DNA of 64,000 nt from Aestuariivita sp. (GCA_018401465.1 JAGYKE010000004.1:1705857-1769856); one strand, 5' to 3'; positions 33,788 to 43,590 are shown, counted from the stretch's first letter. Program-made: numbers and translations. The notes: generated by a model from the letters alone, not told the origin.

Positions 33788-34015
33788 TTATGTTTCGTGG
33801 GCGGCGATCCACGCCACCCGTTTCAGCGTCGACCGGTGCAGGCCCAGATCGGCCAGAGCGCGGTCTGACAGCGCCGACATTTCTGCCAGCGTCCAGCGGT
33901 AGAGGCGCCAGCGCCCCAAGGCCCCGGCGATCTCTGCAAGCCTTTGCTGCAGAGGGGCTTTTGCCTGCCCCAGTGCAAGGATTGCGTCGGTCATCATCGC
34001 CACCGGTCTGCTCAT
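33788..34015 (-). CDS. ccaF1: DUF1127 small protein, CcaF1-like
   Basis: A 75-residue protein whose C-terminal ~45 residues form the DUF1127 domain: LYRWTLAEMSALSDRALADL then GLHRSTLKRVAWIAAH. In R. sphaeroides a DUF1127 protein (CcaF1) is encoded directly upstream of, and co-transcribed with, the CcsR RNAs and acts as an RNA-binding factor in their processing. The same arrangement is seen here with five motif hairpins directly downstream. ATG 34013-34015 is chosen for length; no strong ribosome site is visible, and ATG 33997 is a shorter alternative. Heat/oxidative-stress sigma factors drive the locus in R. sphaeroides; I could not confirm an RpoH-type promoter here. Confidence 0.85.
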   Translation of the reverse strand: MSRPVAMMTDAILALGQAKAPLQQRLAEIAGALGRWRLYRWTLAEMSALSDRALADLGLHRSTLKRVAWIAAHET

Positions 34016-34037
34016 CCGTCGGTCTGTGTTGATACCA

Positions 34038-34065
34038 AAATTAGGCGATTGCTGCGGTTGCACAA
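34038..34065 (-). promoter_or_regulatory. candidate promoter of ccaF1-cuckoo RNA operon
   Basis: On the minus strand TTGTGC (34060-34065) and TAATTT (34038-34043) are separated by 16 bp, 23 bp upstream of the assigned ATG. Moderate match to a sigma-70 type promoter. Confidence 0.3.
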
Positions 34066-34086
34066 TAGAAATTGCTGCAATGCAGC
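34058..34086. promoter_or_regulatory. palindromic sites between ccaF1 and mrp
   Basis: TTGCACAAT-AGAA-ATTGCTGCAA (34058-34080) is an imperfect palindrome overlapping the candidate -35 of ccaF1, and GCTGCA-A-TGCAGC (34074-34086) is a perfect one overlapping it. Their position between divergent genes suggests an operator; the regulator is unknown. Confidence 0.4.
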
Positions 34087-34218
34087 TATGCACAAGGCAC
34101 ATGGGGTGTCTGCATCTTTTTCAGGCAGAGTGCCCGGGTTTGTGGCGCGGGCTCGGAAGAGCCTTGCACCTGCCAGCCGACATGCCACTTAAAGCGGCAG
34201 AACGAGAAGGAGAGAACC

Positions 34219-35289
34219 ATGACCGTGACGCGCGACCGGATCGACGAGGTGCTGGGCCGCTTTTCCCTGCCCGATGGCGGCACCCTTCTCAGCCGCGACA
34301 TGATTCGTGCGCTCACCATCGAAGGCGACACTGTCCGCTTCGTGATCGAGGCACCCAGCCCCGCCATCGCCCAGCAGATGGAGCCGCTGCGGCAGGCGGT
34401 CGAACAGGCGGTGTCCGCCATCTCTGGCGTCGCGCGCGCCTCGGTCGCGCTCACCGCGCATGGGCCCGCGCAGAAGCCGCCCGCGCCCAGCCTCAAGATC
34501 GGCGGCCACCCCAAGCCGCAGGAAGGCCCGATGAAGCCTTCGGGCGTCGACCGCATTCTCGCCATCGGGTCGGGGAAGGGGGGTGTCGGAAAGTCGACCG
34601 TCTCGGCCAACCTCGCCGTGGCGCTGGCGCGCGCCGGGCGCAAGGTCGGTCTGCTGGACGCCGATATCTACGGGCCGTCGCAGCCGCGGATGATGGGCGT
34701 GAACCAGCGCCCCGCCTCGCCCGACGGCAAGACGATCATTCCGCTGAAGGCGCATGGCGTCACGATGATGTCCATCGGCCTCATGCTTGAAGAGTCCAAG
34801 GCCGTTATCTGGCGCGGACCGATGCTGATGGGCGCGCTCCAGCAGATGTTGGGGCAGGTGGAGTGGGGCAAGCTCGACGTGCTGATCGTCGATCTGCCGC
34901 CGGGCACGGGGGATGTGCAGCTCACCCTGTGCACCCGGTCCGAGGTGTCGGGCGCCATCGTCGTCTCGACCCCGCAGGATGTGGCCCTTCTGGATGCGCG
35001 CAAGGCGATCGACATGTTCAACACGCTGAAGACCCCGATCCTGGGGTTGATCGAGAACATGTCCGTCTTCGTCTGCCCCGATTGCGGATCGCAGCACCAC
35101 ATCTTCGGACAGGGCGGCGTCGCGGCCGAGGCCGAAAAGATCGGCGTGCCGCTTCTGGCGCAACTGCCCATCGATCTCGACACGCGGCTCGCGGGCGACG
35201 GCGGCACGCCGATCGCGGCGGGCGACACCCCGATGGCCGAGGCCTATGCCCGGCTGGCCGACCGGCTGATCCGGGGCGGGATGGCCTGA
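34219..35289 (+). CDS. mrp: Mrp/NBP35 family iron-sulfur cluster carrier ATPase
   Basis: A 356-residue P-loop protein. An N-terminal MIP18-like (DUF59) domain (residues ~1-75) is followed by the deviant Walker A SGKGGVGKSTVSANLA near 117, LLDADIYGPSQPRMMG, VDLPPGTGDVQLTL near 225, and the CPDC pair in VFVCPDCGSQHHIFG near 280, the Fe-S cluster site. Mrp/ApbC proteins bind and deliver 4Fe-4S clusters. ATG 34219 follows GAAGGAGAG. It is divergent from ccaF1. Confidence 0.94.
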   Translation: MTVTRDRIDEVLGRFSLPDGGTLLSRDMIRALTIEGDTVRFVIEAPSPAIAQQMEPLRQAVEQAVSAISGVARASVALTAHGPAQKPPAPSLKIGGHPKPQEGPMKPSGVDRILAIGSGKGGVGKSTVSANLAVALARAGRKVGLLDADIYGPSQPRMMGVNQRPASPDGKTIIPLKAHGVTMMSIGLMLEESKAVIWRGPMLMGALQQMLGQVEWGKLDVLIVDLPPGTGDVQLTLCTRSEVSGAIVVSTPQDVALLDARKAIDMFNTLKTPILGLIENMSVFVCPDCGSQHHIFGQGGVAAEAEKIGVPLLAQLPIDLDTRLAGDGGTPIAAGDTPMAEAYARLADRLIRGGMA

Positions 35290-35450
35290 CGGGGCCGATC
35301 CGCCCGTTCGCCACGGGAATTCATCCCACCGATGCGCGGCCGCAGGCGAATCACCTGCGCGTCCTCGCCCGGAATCACCCTGCCTGACGGGTTCTGGCTG
35401 GGGTTCTGTGCCTGTTTTCCGATCTGATCGCAGGAAAATCCGGATTCATA

Positions 35451-35465
35451 TGGGAAATCAGGGGA
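35451..35465 (+). promoter_or_regulatory. possible distal MraZ boxes
   Basis: TGGGA-AATCA-GGGGA: two G-rich pentamers exactly 10 bp apart, in the + orientation, ~440 bp upstream of mraZ. Only two units, so chance is possible. Confidence 0.25.
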
Positions 35466-35611
35466 AACCGCTGCAACTCAAAGGCGACACAACATCTTGC
35501 GATCTGGGTGTATGATCCTACCAGAAGCAGTAATGCAGGTCTTTCAAGCTGCACCAAGTCTTGTCTTGAGGCAGTCTGGCAAACAACATCCTGTGCGAAA
35601 ACTCGCAAAAA

Positions 35612-35644
35612 ACCATTGATTTCCATGAATTCCCATGCGATCCC
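35612..35644 (-). promoter_or_regulatory. candidate MraZ box cluster (10-bp period)
   Basis: On the minus strand AGGGA, TGGGA, TGGAA and TGGTT follow at an exact 10-bp period. MraZ is known to bind tandem TGGG-type boxes spaced by about 5 nt upstream of the dcw operon, so these four (two good, two degenerate) suggest autoregulation. They sit just before the inferred 5' end of the leader RNA. Confidence 0.45.
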
Positions 35645-35850
35645 TTGGCCATCGGATGAGAACGACAGATGGGGCGCCAAACGACCCCGAACAAAAAACC
35701 AAAGGCAAGGTTTCATACAGGCAACTCTCATCTAACGGATCCGGCGCGCGGGCGAGCAGACATCCCCCCAGGTGGCGCGCGCAGTCGGAAACCCCGCCAA
35801 GGCGGGACGAGGGCGGCGGGTCGATCAATGGCAGCTGATCGACCCGCCGT
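35645..35850 (+). ncRNA. upsM: UpsM-like sRNA / mraZ 5' leader (approximate ends)
   Basis: In R. sphaeroides an abundant ~200-nt sRNA, UpsM, is produced from the 5' leader of mraZ by partial termination and RNase E cleavage. Here the same position, directly upstream of mraZ and near the cuckoo locus, holds two consecutive hairpins: CCCGCC-AA-GGCGGG (35793-35806) and a perfect 13-bp stem (35815-35848). Ends are inferred from the hairpin and expected size; there is no sequence proof of the 5' end. Confidence 0.5.
35815..35848 (+). terminator. 13-bp hairpin in the mraZ leader
   Basis: GGCGGGTCGATCA, loop ATGGCAGC, TGATCGACCCGCC: a perfect 13-bp stem, followed by GTTTCCTATT. The weak T-tract fits partial termination, leaving some transcripts to continue into mraZ 57 nt downstream. 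Confidence 0.6.
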
Positions 35851-35904
35851 TTCCTATTCAGAACAGGGGAGAGCGCGGGGGCGCGGGCGAAAGGGACTAC
35901 GGGC

Positions 35905-36408
35905 GTGAGCCGCAGGTTCAGAGGCGAAAGCACCCACAAGGTGGATGCAAAGGGGCGGGTGTCGATCCCGGCCCTTTTCCGTCGCGTGCTCGAAGCCTGC
36001 GATCCCAATTGGGATACCGGCCGGAACCCCGAACTCATCATCGTCTATGGCGACCACCGCCGCAGCTTTCTCGAATGCTACACGATGGAGGCCATCGCTG
36101 AAGTCGATGCCCGGATCGACCGTCTGCCGCGCGGCTCGGCGCAACGCAAGGCGCTCCAGAACCTGTTTCACGGCCAATCCCTGCCCACATCGGTGGATGA
36201 AACCGGCCGTCTGGTCCTGCCGCAGAAGCTGCGCCAGAAGATCGGGCTGGACGACGAGGCCTTCTTCATCGCCGCCGGCGACACCTTCCAGATCTGGAAG
36301 CCCGAGACCTACGAGACCGAGGAACTGGCCAAGACCGAAGCCTGGCTAGACAGTCTGGGCGAAGATGTCGATCCGCTGATCTTCCTCGACGGCATAGACG
36401 CGGGGTGA
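35905..36408 (+). CDS. mraZ: division/cell wall cluster transcriptional repressor MraZ
   Basis: A 167-residue AbrB-fold regulator with the two swapped repeats: [20 protein letters not shown] at residues 4-23 and [20 protein letters not shown] near 97. It represses the dcw operon by binding tandem boxes upstream of its own gene. GTG 35905 is the start, consistent with the family N-terminus; GGG elements precede it. The rsmH ATG follows after 4 nt. Confidence 0.95.
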   Translation: MSRRFRGESTHKVDAKGRVSIPALFRRVLEACDPNWDTGRNPELIIVYGDHRRSFLECYTMEAIAEVDARIDRLPRGSAQRKALQNLFHGQSLPTSVDETGRLVLPQKLRQKIGLDDEAFFIAAGDTFQIWKPETYETEELAKTEAWLDSLGEDVDPLIFLDGIDAG

Positions 36409-36412
36409 CGCG

Positions 36413-37420
36413 ATGGCGGCTGCTGCCAAACCGCTGGCCCCCCGTAATGACAATGCCCCCCATGTTCCTGTCCTGATCGACCCGCTGATCGAGGCCGTGG
36501 CGCCCGTGCGCGGCACATGGGCCGACGGCACCTTCGGCGCGGGCGGCTATACGCGCGCGCTGCTCGACGCAGGTGCGGACCGCGTCATCGCCATCGACCG
36601 CGACCCGCTCGCCTTCGACATGGCCCGCGCCTGGGCTGACGGCTACGGCGACCGGCTGGTGATGTGGCAGGGCGTCTTCTCGCGTCTCGACGAAGCCGCG
36701 ACCGGCCTCGACGGCGTCGTGCTCGACCTCGGCGTGTCGTCCATGCAGCTCGACCAGGCCGAACGGGGCTTTTCCTTCCTGCGCGACGGCCCGCTCGACA
36801 TGCGCATGTCGCAGGACGGGCTCTCGGCTGCCGACATCGTCAACACCGTCTCCGAAGAGGCGCTGGCCGACATCCTCTACCATTACGGCGAGGAACGCGC
36901 CTCGCGCCGGATCGCGCGCGCCATTGTCCGGGCCCGGGCGCAAGCCCCGATCACCCGCACAACCGAACTCGCCCGGCTGATCGAAGGCTGCCTGCCGCGC
37001 CCGAAACCGGGGCAAAGCCACCCGGCCACCCGCAGCTTTCAGGCGCTGCGCATCGCGGTGAATGACGAATACGGTGAGCTTCACCGCGGGCTCATGGCAG
37101 CGGAGCGCGCGCTGGCCCCCGGCGGCTGGCTCGCCGTCGTCACCTTCCATTCGATCGAGGACCGCATGGTCAAGCGGTTCTTGCAGGCGCGGTCGGGGCA
37201 GGGTGGGCGCGCCAACCGCTATGCCCCCGACGCAGGCAGCGAGACGCCGCGCTTCACCCTTGTCACCCGCAAGGCCATCGCCCCCTCGGACGAGGAAACC
37301 GCCGCCAACCCGCGCGCCCGGTCGGCCCGGCTGCGCATCGCGCGCCGCACCGATGCGCCCGCAGGCACGGTCGATCCCACCGCGCTCGGCATGCCGCAGA
37401 TCGAAAGGCGGGGCGGATGA
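36413..37420 (+). CDS. rsmH: 16S rRNA (cytosine(1402)-N4)-methyltransferase RsmH
   Basis: A 335-residue SAM-dependent methyltransferase. [15 protein letters not shown] starts the fold; the SAM motif is [18 protein letters not shown] near residue 40; [18 protein letters not shown] near 107 and [24 protein letters not shown] near 190 are diagnostic, and [16 protein letters not shown] closes the core. It overlaps ftsL by 4 nt (ATGA). Confidence 0.96.
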   Translation: MAAAAKPLAPRNDNAPHVPVLIDPLIEAVAPVRGTWADGTFGAGGYTRALLDAGADRVIAIDRDPLAFDMARAWADGYGDRLVMWQGVFSRLDEAATGLDGVVLDLGVSSMQLDQAERGFSFLRDGPLDMRMSQDGLSAADIVNTVSEEALADILYHYGEERASRRIARAIVRARAQAPITRTTELARLIEGCLPRPKPGQSHPATRSFQALRIAVNDEYGELHRGLMAAERALAPGGWLAVVTFHSIEDRMVKRFLQARSGQGGRANRYAPDAGSETPRFTLVTRKAIAPSDEETAANPRARSARLRIARRTDAPAGTVDPTALGMPQIERRGG

Positions 37421-37788
37421 GGGCGTTTTTCTACATCCTCACAGCGTTCTGCGTGATCGGGCTGGCCTTCTGGGCCTACCGCGAAAATTACCTTACCCAG
37501 GCCGTGCGCGACGAGACCCGGCAGCTGCAAGGCAACATCGGCACGGCGCAGGCCCGGCTCAGCGTGCTGCGCGCCGAATGGGCCTATCTCAACCGGCCCG
37601 AACGGCTGCGGGAACTGGCCGTGATCAACTTTGACCGGCTGGGCCTTATGCCGCTGCGCGCCGACCAGTTTGGCCGCATCGACGAAGTCGCCTTCCCGCC
37701 CGAGCCGTTTTTGCCGATCACCGATCCCGTCGATGCCTCGGCCGCGAACGCCCCCGAAGACGGGCCCGAAGACGGGCAAGTGCCATGA
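37417..37788 (+). CDS. ftsL: cell division protein FtsL
   Basis: A 123-residue bitopic protein: a single N-terminal transmembrane helix ([20 protein letters not shown], residues ~4-23), then a periplasmic coiled coil ([20 protein letters not shown]). Position between rsmH and ftsI with 4-nt overlaps on both sides identifies it. It links FtsB/FtsQ to FtsWI at the septum. Confidence 0.9.
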   Translation: MRAFFYILTAFCVIGLAFWAYRENYLTQAVRDETRQLQGNIGTAQARLSVLRAEWAYLNRPERLRELAVINFDRLGLMPLRADQFGRIDEVAFPPEPFLPITDPVDASAANAPEDGPEDGQVP

Positions 37789-39569
37789 CCCGAACGCCGC
37801 TGCGCCCGCTGGCCCGCATCCTGCATGCCCGCGCCCATGGGCAGAACCCCGACGTCATTGAGCGCGAGAACATCCGCCTGCGGCACGAGGAAATGCAGGA
37901 CCGCGACCGCGCCCGGGCCGAAAGCCGCCTTCTGGTGCTTGCGATGGTCTTCTTCTGTGCCTTCCTCGTGGTGAGCGCGCGGATGGGGATTCTGGCCACC
38001 TCCGAACCGGTGGAACCGGTGGCGCGCGCGCAGGGCGCGCAGATCGCCATGCAGCGTGCCGACATCGTCGACCGCGACGGCCGGCTTCTGGCCACGAATT
38101 TCGAGACCCACGCGCTTTATGCCCAGCCCCCCCAGATGGTCGATCCCGAAGGGGCCGCGCGCCGTCTGGCCGAGATCTTCCCCGATCTCGATGCCGACCG
38201 CCTGCTGCGCGACTTCACCGGTGACCGCAAGTTCCTCTGGATCAAGCGGCGCATCAGCCCCGAACAGAAACAGGCGGTGCACGATCTGGGCGAACCGGGC
38301 CTTCTCTTCGGTCCGCGCGAGATGCGGCTTTACCCCAACGGGCGGCTGGCCGCGCATGTGCTGGGGGGCGCGGGCTTCGGCAAGGAAGGCGTCACCGCAG
38401 CCGAAGTGATCGGCGTCGCGGGTGTGGAACGTCAATTCGACGACTGGCTGCGCGACCCCGCCAATGGCGGCCGCCCGCTGGAACTTGCCCTCGATCTCAC
38501 CGTTCAGGCCGCGGCGGAAGAGGTTCTGGCCGGCGGCATGCGCCTGATGAACGCCAAGGGCGCCACCTCGATCCTGATGGATGTCCGCACGGGCGAGGTG
38601 ATCTCGGTCGTCTCGCTGCCCGACTTCGACCCCAACGACCGCCCCCGCCCGCCGACCGAAGGCGAACCCGCCGACAGCCCGCTGTTCAACCGCGCGGTGC
38701 AGGGCGTCTATGAACTGGGATCCACCTTCAAGATCTTCACGACCGCGCAGGCGATCGATCTTGGCCTCGTGCGCCCCGACACCATCATCGACACTCGTGG
38801 CCCGCTGCGCTGGGGCCGCTTCGCGATCACCGATTTCCGCCATTACGGCAACAGCATGGATGTCACGAAGGTGATCACGAAGTCGTCGAACATCGGCACG
38901 GCGCGCATCGCCCAGATGATCGGGGCCGAACGTCAGCGCGCCTTCCTCGACAGTCTCGGCATGCTCGACCCGACGCCGTTCGAGATCACCGAGGCCGCGG
39001 GAGGCCAGCCGCTCCTGCCGCCCAACTGGTCCGAGCTTTCGGCCATGACGATCTCCTATGGCCACGGGCTTTCGACCACGGCCATGCATCTGGCCGCGGG
39101 CTATGCGGCCATCGCCAATGGCGGCCAATATGTCAGCCCCACGATCCTCAAGCAGTCCGGTCCGCAGCTTGGCCCCCGCGTCATGTCCGAAGAAGCCGCC
39201 GCCGCATCGCGCGCCATGTTGCGCGCGACCGTGACCGAAGGCACCGCCAGCTTCGGCGAGGTGCCGGGCTATGCCGTCGGCGGCAAGACCGGCACGGCGG
39301 ACAAGCCAAAGGCCCGCGGTGGCGGTTACTACGACGACAAGGTCATCGCCACCTTCGCCGCGATCTTCCCGTCGCATGATCCGAAATACGTGCTCGTCGT
39401 GACGCTCGACGAACCGGTCGATACCTCGGGGGCCGAACCGCGCCGCACCGCGGGCTGGACGGCGGTGCCTGTCGCTGCCGAACTCATCGCGCGGGTCGCG
39501 CCGCTTCTGGGGCTCAGGCCCCAAGTTGAACCCCGCTCCACCCCTGATATAACGCTCACATCAAACTAG
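37785..39569 (+). CDS. ftsI: peptidoglycan transpeptidase FtsI (PBP3)
   Basis: A 594-residue class B penicillin-binding protein. A membrane helix near residues 46-66 is followed by the PBP dimerisation domain (ADIVDRDGRLLATNF) and a transpeptidase domain with the catalytic serine in GSTFKIFT (S-x-x-K) near 310, SSN in TKSSNIGTARIA near 365, and KTG in VGGKTGTADKP near 500. It crosslinks septal peptidoglycan with FtsW. ATG 37785 overlaps ftsL; the murE ATG is 15 nt after the stop. Confidence 0.96.
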   Translation: MTRTPLRPLARILHARAHGQNPDVIERENIRLRHEEMQDRDRARAESRLLVLAMVFFCAFLVVSARMGILATSEPVEPVARAQGAQIAMQRADIVDRDGRLLATNFETHALYAQPPQMVDPEGAARRLAEIFPDLDADRLLRDFTGDRKFLWIKRRISPEQKQAVHDLGEPGLLFGPREMRLYPNGRLAAHVLGGAGFGKEGVTAAEVIGVAGVERQFDDWLRDPANGGRPLELALDLTVQAAAEEVLAGGMRLMNAKGATSILMDVRTGEVISVVSLPDFDPNDRPRPPTEGEPADSPLFNRAVQGVYELGSTFKIFTTAQAIDLGLVRPDTIIDTRGPLRWGRFAITDFRHYGNSMDVTKVITKSSNIGTARIAQMIGAERQRAFLDSLGMLDPTPFEITEAAGGQPLLPPNWSELSAMTISYGHGLSTTAMHLAAGYAAIANGGQYVSPTILKQSGPQLGPRVMSEEAAAASRAMLRATVTEGTASFGEVPGYAVGGKTGTADKPKARGGGYYDDKVIATFAAIFPSHDPKYVLVVTLDEPVDTSGAEPRRTAGWTAVPVAAELIARVAPLLGLRPQVEPRSTPDITLTSN

Positions 39570-39584
39570 CGTCAGCGGGGGCGG

Positions 39585-41066
39585 ATGGGCACGGGGCCAA
39601 GAACACTGGGCGATCTGGGACTTCGGTCCGGGACGGGCCTTGACCCGCTGATCTTGGGGCTGGCCGTGGACAGCCGGCAGGTTAAGGAAGGATACCTTTT
39701 CGCGGCGCTGCCGGGCACAAAGGTGCATGGCGCGGAATTCGTGTCGGCGGCGCTGGACCGGGGCGCGGCAGTGGTGATGACCGATGCGGCGGGCGCCGAC
39801 ATGGTGCGCGATGCGGTCATGGCCGCAGGGGCCGCGCTGGTCGTGGCCGAAGACCCGCGCTCTGCACTCTCCCATGCGGCGGCGCTGTGGTTCGGGGGGC
39901 AGCCCGCGACCATGGTCGCGGTCACCGGCACCAACGGCAAGACGTCCGTGGCCACCTTCGTGCGCCAGATCTGGACGGAACTGGGCCACCCTGCAGTGAA
40001 CGTAGGCACGACCGGCGTCGAAGGCGCCTTCACCGCGCCGCTGGCGCATACGACGCCGGAACCGATCACCCTTCACCGCGTTCTGGCCGAGGCGGCGGCG
40101 GCCGGCATCACCCATGCGGCGATGGAGGCGTCTTCCCACGGGCTTGACCAGCGCCGCCTTGATGCGGTGCAAGTCCGCGCGGCGGGGTTTTCCAACCTCA
40201 GTCAGGATCATCTCGACTACCACTCCGATTTCGAGGCCTATTTCGCCGCCAAGGCGGCCCTGTTCGACCGTGTCCTGCCGCCGGGCGGCGTGGCGGTCAT
40301 CAATCTGGCCGACCCGCGCGGCGATGCCATGGCCGAGATCGCCCGCACCCGCGGCCAAACGCTTCTGTCCGTGGGGCGCGGCATGGGCGATCTGAACCTC
40401 ATCTCCCAGCGCTTCGACGCCACGGGGCAGGACATCCGCTTTGCCTGGCGGGGCGCGCCGCAGGTGCAGCGGCTGAACCTCGTGGGGGGCTTTCAGGCGG
40501 AAAACGTGCTTCTCGCCTGCGGGCTCTGCATTGCCGCCGGAGACGACCCCGCCGCCGTCTTCGCGACGCTCCCGCACCTGACCACCGTGCGCGGGCGCAT
40601 GCAGCTTGCCGCCACGCGCGCCAATGGTGCCGCGGTCTATGTCGATTACGCCCATACCCCCGACGCCGTCGCCACCGCGCTGCGCGCCATGCGCCCGCAT
40701 GTCATGGGACGGCTTGTCGCCATCATCGGCGCGGGCGGCGACCGCGACCGCACCAAGCGCCCGCTGATGGGGCAGGCCGCGCATGACAACGCCGACACCG
40801 TCATCGTGACCGACGACAACCCCCGCAGCGAAGACCCGAGCCTCATCCGCGCCGCCGTCCTTGCAGGCGCCCCGGGCGCCACCGAAATCCCCGACCGGGC
40901 CGAGGCGATCCTGCGCGGCGTCGCCGCGCTCACCGCAGGCGACGCGCTTTTGATCGCGGGCAAGGGGCATGAAACCGGGCAGGTCATCGGCGATGCCGTG
41001 CTGCCCTTCGATGATGTCGAACAGGCCTCGGTCGCCGTGGCGGCCTTGGAGAAAGGCAGGGCATGA
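39585..41066 (+). CDS. murE: UDP-MurNAc-tripeptide synthetase MurE (meso-DAP adding)
   Basis: A 493-residue Mur ligase. ATP-binding TGTNGKTSVATFVRQ near 112, TTPEPITLHRVL, AMEASSHGLDQRRLD near 182, YAHTPDAVATALRAMRPH near 350 and the DNPRSEDP motif near 410, whose DNPR signature selects meso-diaminopimelate. It adds DAP to UDP-MurNAc-L-Ala-D-Glu. ATG 39585 is preceded by GCGGGGGCGG; the end overlaps murF by 4 nt. Confidence 0.96.
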   Translation: MGTGPRTLGDLGLRSGTGLDPLILGLAVDSRQVKEGYLFAALPGTKVHGAEFVSAALDRGAAVVMTDAAGADMVRDAVMAAGAALVVAEDPRSALSHAAALWFGGQPATMVAVTGTNGKTSVATFVRQIWTELGHPAVNVGTTGVEGAFTAPLAHTTPEPITLHRVLAEAAAAGITHAAMEASSHGLDQRRLDAVQVRAAGFSNLSQDHLDYHSDFEAYFAAKAALFDRVLPPGGVAVINLADPRGDAMAEIARTRGQTLLSVGRGMGDLNLISQRFDATGQDIRFAWRGAPQVQRLNLVGGFQAENVLLACGLCIAAGDDPAAVFATLPHLTTVRGRMQLAATRANGAAVYVDYAHTPDAVATALRAMRPHVMGRLVAIIGAGGDRDRTKRPLMGQAAHDNADTVIVTDDNPRSEDPSLIRAAVLAGAPGATEIPDRAEAILRGVAALTAGDALLIAGKGHETGQVIGDAVLPFDDVEQASVAVAALEKGRA

Positions 41067-42496
41067 CCCTCTGGACCGCATCCGACGCCGCCTGCGCCAC
41101 TTCCGGACTGGCCCAGGGCGACTGGGCCGCCACGGGCATCTCGATCGATACCCGCACGCTCCAGCGCGGCGATCTCTTCGTCGCGCTCACGGCGCTGCGC
41201 GACGGGCATGATTACGTCGCGCAGGCGCTGGCCAAGGGCGCTGCGGCGGCGATGGTGTCCTATATCCCCGAAGACGTGGACACCGACGCACCGCTTCTCA
41301 TCGTCGATGACGTGCAGAAGGGGCTCGAGGCGCTGGGCCGCGCGGGCCGCGACCGCACCGTTGCCCGTGTCGTGGCCATCACCGGCAGCGTCGGCAAGAC
41401 TTCAACCAAGGAAATGCTGGCACAGATGCTGGCCGATCAAGGCCGCACGCATGCCAGCGTCGCCTCCTACAACAACCAGTGGGGCGTGCCGCTGACGCTG
41501 GCGCGCATGCCTGCCGACACTGAATATGCCGTGATCGAGATCGGCATGAACCACCGGGGCGAAATCGCGCCGCTTGCGCGCATGACACGACCCCATGTCG
41601 CCATGATCACCACCATCGCCGCCGCCCATCTTGAGGCGCTGGGGTCTCTCGAGGCCATCGCCGAAGAGAAATCCGACATCCTCGAAGGCCTCGAACCCGG
41701 CGGCAGCGCCGTGCTCAACGCCGATGTCGATCAGGCGCCGATCCTGTTTTCCCGCGCCAAAGCCCGTAGCGCGCGCATCCTCGGCTTCGGGCGCGGCGCA
41801 CATGATCACGTCCTGCGCGCGGTCCAGCTTCAGGGCGAGGTGACGGTGATCGAGGCTGACGCACAGGGCACGCCGCTTCTGTTCAAGCTGGCCACCCCGG
41901 GGACGCATTTCGCGATGAACGCGCTGGGCGCGCTCGCCGCCGCGCAGGCGCTGGGCGCGGATCTGGCGCTTGCCGCGCAGTCGCTGGGGCGCTGGTCGCC
42001 CTACAAGGGGCGCGGCGTGCGCGAGACGATCCGCCTCGACCCGGTCGACAATGACCTTCGGCTGGAACTCATCGACGACAGCTACAATGCCAACCCCACC
42101 TCGATGGAGGCCGCGCTGGGCGTGCTCGCCTCGCTCGCCCCGCGCGACGATACGGGCCGCGTCAGCCGCGGCCGCCGCATCGCGGTGATCGGCGACATGA
42201 AGGAGCTCGGCCCCGACGAGGCGGCCATGCATGCCGCGCTGGCCCATCTGCCCGCCATGGCCAGCATCGACCTCGTCCATTGCGTCGGCCCCCTCATGGA
42301 CGCGCTGTGGGAGGCGCTGCCCGAATCCAAGCGCGGCCTGCATACCGACACTGCCGCCGAGATGGCCGCCGCCATCCCCCGCAAGCTCGATTCCGGCGAT
42401 GTCGTGCTGGTGAAGGCGTCGCTCTCCACCGGGCTTTCGGCGGTCGTTGACGCCATCCGCAAAATGGGCCATGGCAGCGCCCTGGACGAAGGATAG
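41063..42496 (+). CDS. murF: UDP-MurNAc-tripeptide D-alanyl-D-alanine ligase MurF
   Basis: A 477-residue Mur ligase adding D-Ala-D-Ala to the tripeptide. The P-loop is [15 protein letters not shown] near residue 110, then [31 protein letters not shown] near 158, [17 protein letters not shown] near 340 and [12 protein letters not shown]. Full length; 4-nt overlap with murE. Confidence 0.96.
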   Translation: MTLWTASDAACATSGLAQGDWAATGISIDTRTLQRGDLFVALTALRDGHDYVAQALAKGAAAAMVSYIPEDVDTDAPLLIVDDVQKGLEALGRAGRDRTVARVVAITGSVGKTSTKEMLAQMLADQGRTHASVASYNNQWGVPLTLARMPADTEYAVIEIGMNHRGEIAPLARMTRPHVAMITTIAAAHLEALGSLEAIAEEKSDILEGLEPGGSAVLNADVDQAPILFSRAKARSARILGFGRGAHDHVLRAVQLQGEVTVIEADAQGTPLLFKLATPGTHFAMNALGALAAAQALGADLALAAQSLGRWSPYKGRGVRETIRLDPVDNDLRLELIDDSYNANPTSMEAALGVLASLAPRDDTGRVSRGRRIAVIGDMKELGPDEAAMHAALAHLPAMASIDLVHCVGPLMDALWEALPESKRGLHTDTAAEMAAAIPRKLDSGDVVLVKASLSTGLSAVVDAIRKMGHGSALDEG

Positions 42497-42507
42497 GGGC
42501 CTCCACG

Positions 42508-43590
42508 ATGCTCTATTGGTTGACCGCGCTGTCGGATGGAGGGGATTTCTTCAATCTTTTCCGATATATAACCTTCCGCGCAGGCGGCGCCTTCCTAACC
42601 GCACTGATCTTCGGTTTTCTCTTCGGTCGCCCGCTCATCAACGTGCTGCGCCGCCGTCAGGGCAAGGGCCAGCCGATCCGCGAAGACGGTCCCGAAGGGC
42701 ATTTCTCCAAGGCTGGAACGCCCACGATGGGGGGCCTTCTGATCGTCGGCGCGCTTGCGACCTCCACGTTGCTTTGGGCGCGGCTCGACAACGGGTTTGT
42801 CTGGCTCATTCTGTTCGTGACACTGTCCTTCGCGATGATCGGTTTCGCCGACGATTACGCCAAGGTGTCCAAGCAGAACACCAAGGGCGTGCCCGGCAAG
42901 CTGCGGCTCGCGCTCGGCATCCTGATCGCGGCCATCGCGGGGTATTGGGCGGCATGGCTCCACCCCGAAAGCCTGACCAACCAGCTCGCGCTGCCCATCT
43001 TCAAGGATGTGCTGGTCTACATGGGCGTGCTCTTCGTGCCCTTCGCCGTCCTCGTGATCGTGGGCAGCGCCAATGCGGTGAACCTGACCGACGGTCTGGA
43101 CGGGCTCGCCATCATGCCGGTGATGATCGCTGCCGGAACACTTGGCATCATCGCCTACGCCGTGGGGCGGGTGGATTTCACCGAATATCTCGATGTGCAT
43201 TACGTCCCCGGCACGGGCGAAATCCTGATCTTCTGCGCCGCGCTGTTCGGCGGGGGGCTGGGCTTTCTGTGGTACAACGCGCCACCGGCGGCCGTTTTCA
43301 TGGGCGACACCGGCTCGCTGGCACTTGGCGGCGCGCTGGGCGCCATCGCGGTGTCGACCAAGCACGAACTGGTCCTGGCTGTCGTCGGCGGGCTCTTCGT
43401 GGTCGAGGCGATGAGCGTCATAATCCAGGTTCTCTACTTCAAGCGCACCGGCAAGCGCGTCTTCCTGATGGCCCCCATCCACCACCATTACGAAAAGAAG
43501 GGCTGGGCTGAGCCGCAGATCGTGATCCGCTTCTGGATCATTTCCCTGATCCTCGCGATGATCGGTCTGGCGACGCTGAAGGTGCGGTAG
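42508..43590 (+). CDS. mraY: phospho-MurNAc-pentapeptide transferase MraY
   Basis: A 360-residue polytopic inner-membrane enzyme making lipid I. It shows [10 protein letters not shown] near residue 73, the catalytic [19 protein letters not shown] near 112-130, [14 protein letters not shown] near 190, [16 protein letters not shown] near 267, and the [11 protein letters not shown] loop near 325. The ATG is 11 nt after murF. Confidence 0.97.
   Translation: MLYWLTALSDGGDFFNLFRYITFRAGGAFLTALIFGFLFGRPLINVLRRRQGKGQPIREDGPEGHFSKAGTPTMGGLLIVGALATSTLLWARLDNGFVWLILFVTLSFAMIGFADDYAKVSKQNTKGVPGKLRLALGILIAAIAGYWAAWLHPESLTNQLALPIFKDVLVYMGVLFVPFAVLVIVGSANAVNLTDGLDGLAIMPVMIAAGTLGIIAYAVGRVDFTEYLDVHYVPGTGEILIFCAALFGGGLGFLWYNAPPAAVFMGDTGSLALGGALGAIAVSTKHELVLAVVGGLFVVEAMSVIIQVLYFKRTGKRVFLMAPIHHHYEKKGWAEPQIVIRFWIISLILAMIGLATLKVR

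Larger units (their letters stand above)
35290..35904. other. 615-bp region between mrp and mraZ: dcw promoter and leader
   Basis: Contains two sets of candidate MraZ boxes (35451-35465; 35612-35644), a probable UpsM-like leader RNA (~35645-35850) and its terminal hairpins. No protein gene is supported; the short frames lack ribosome sites. Confidence 0.6.
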
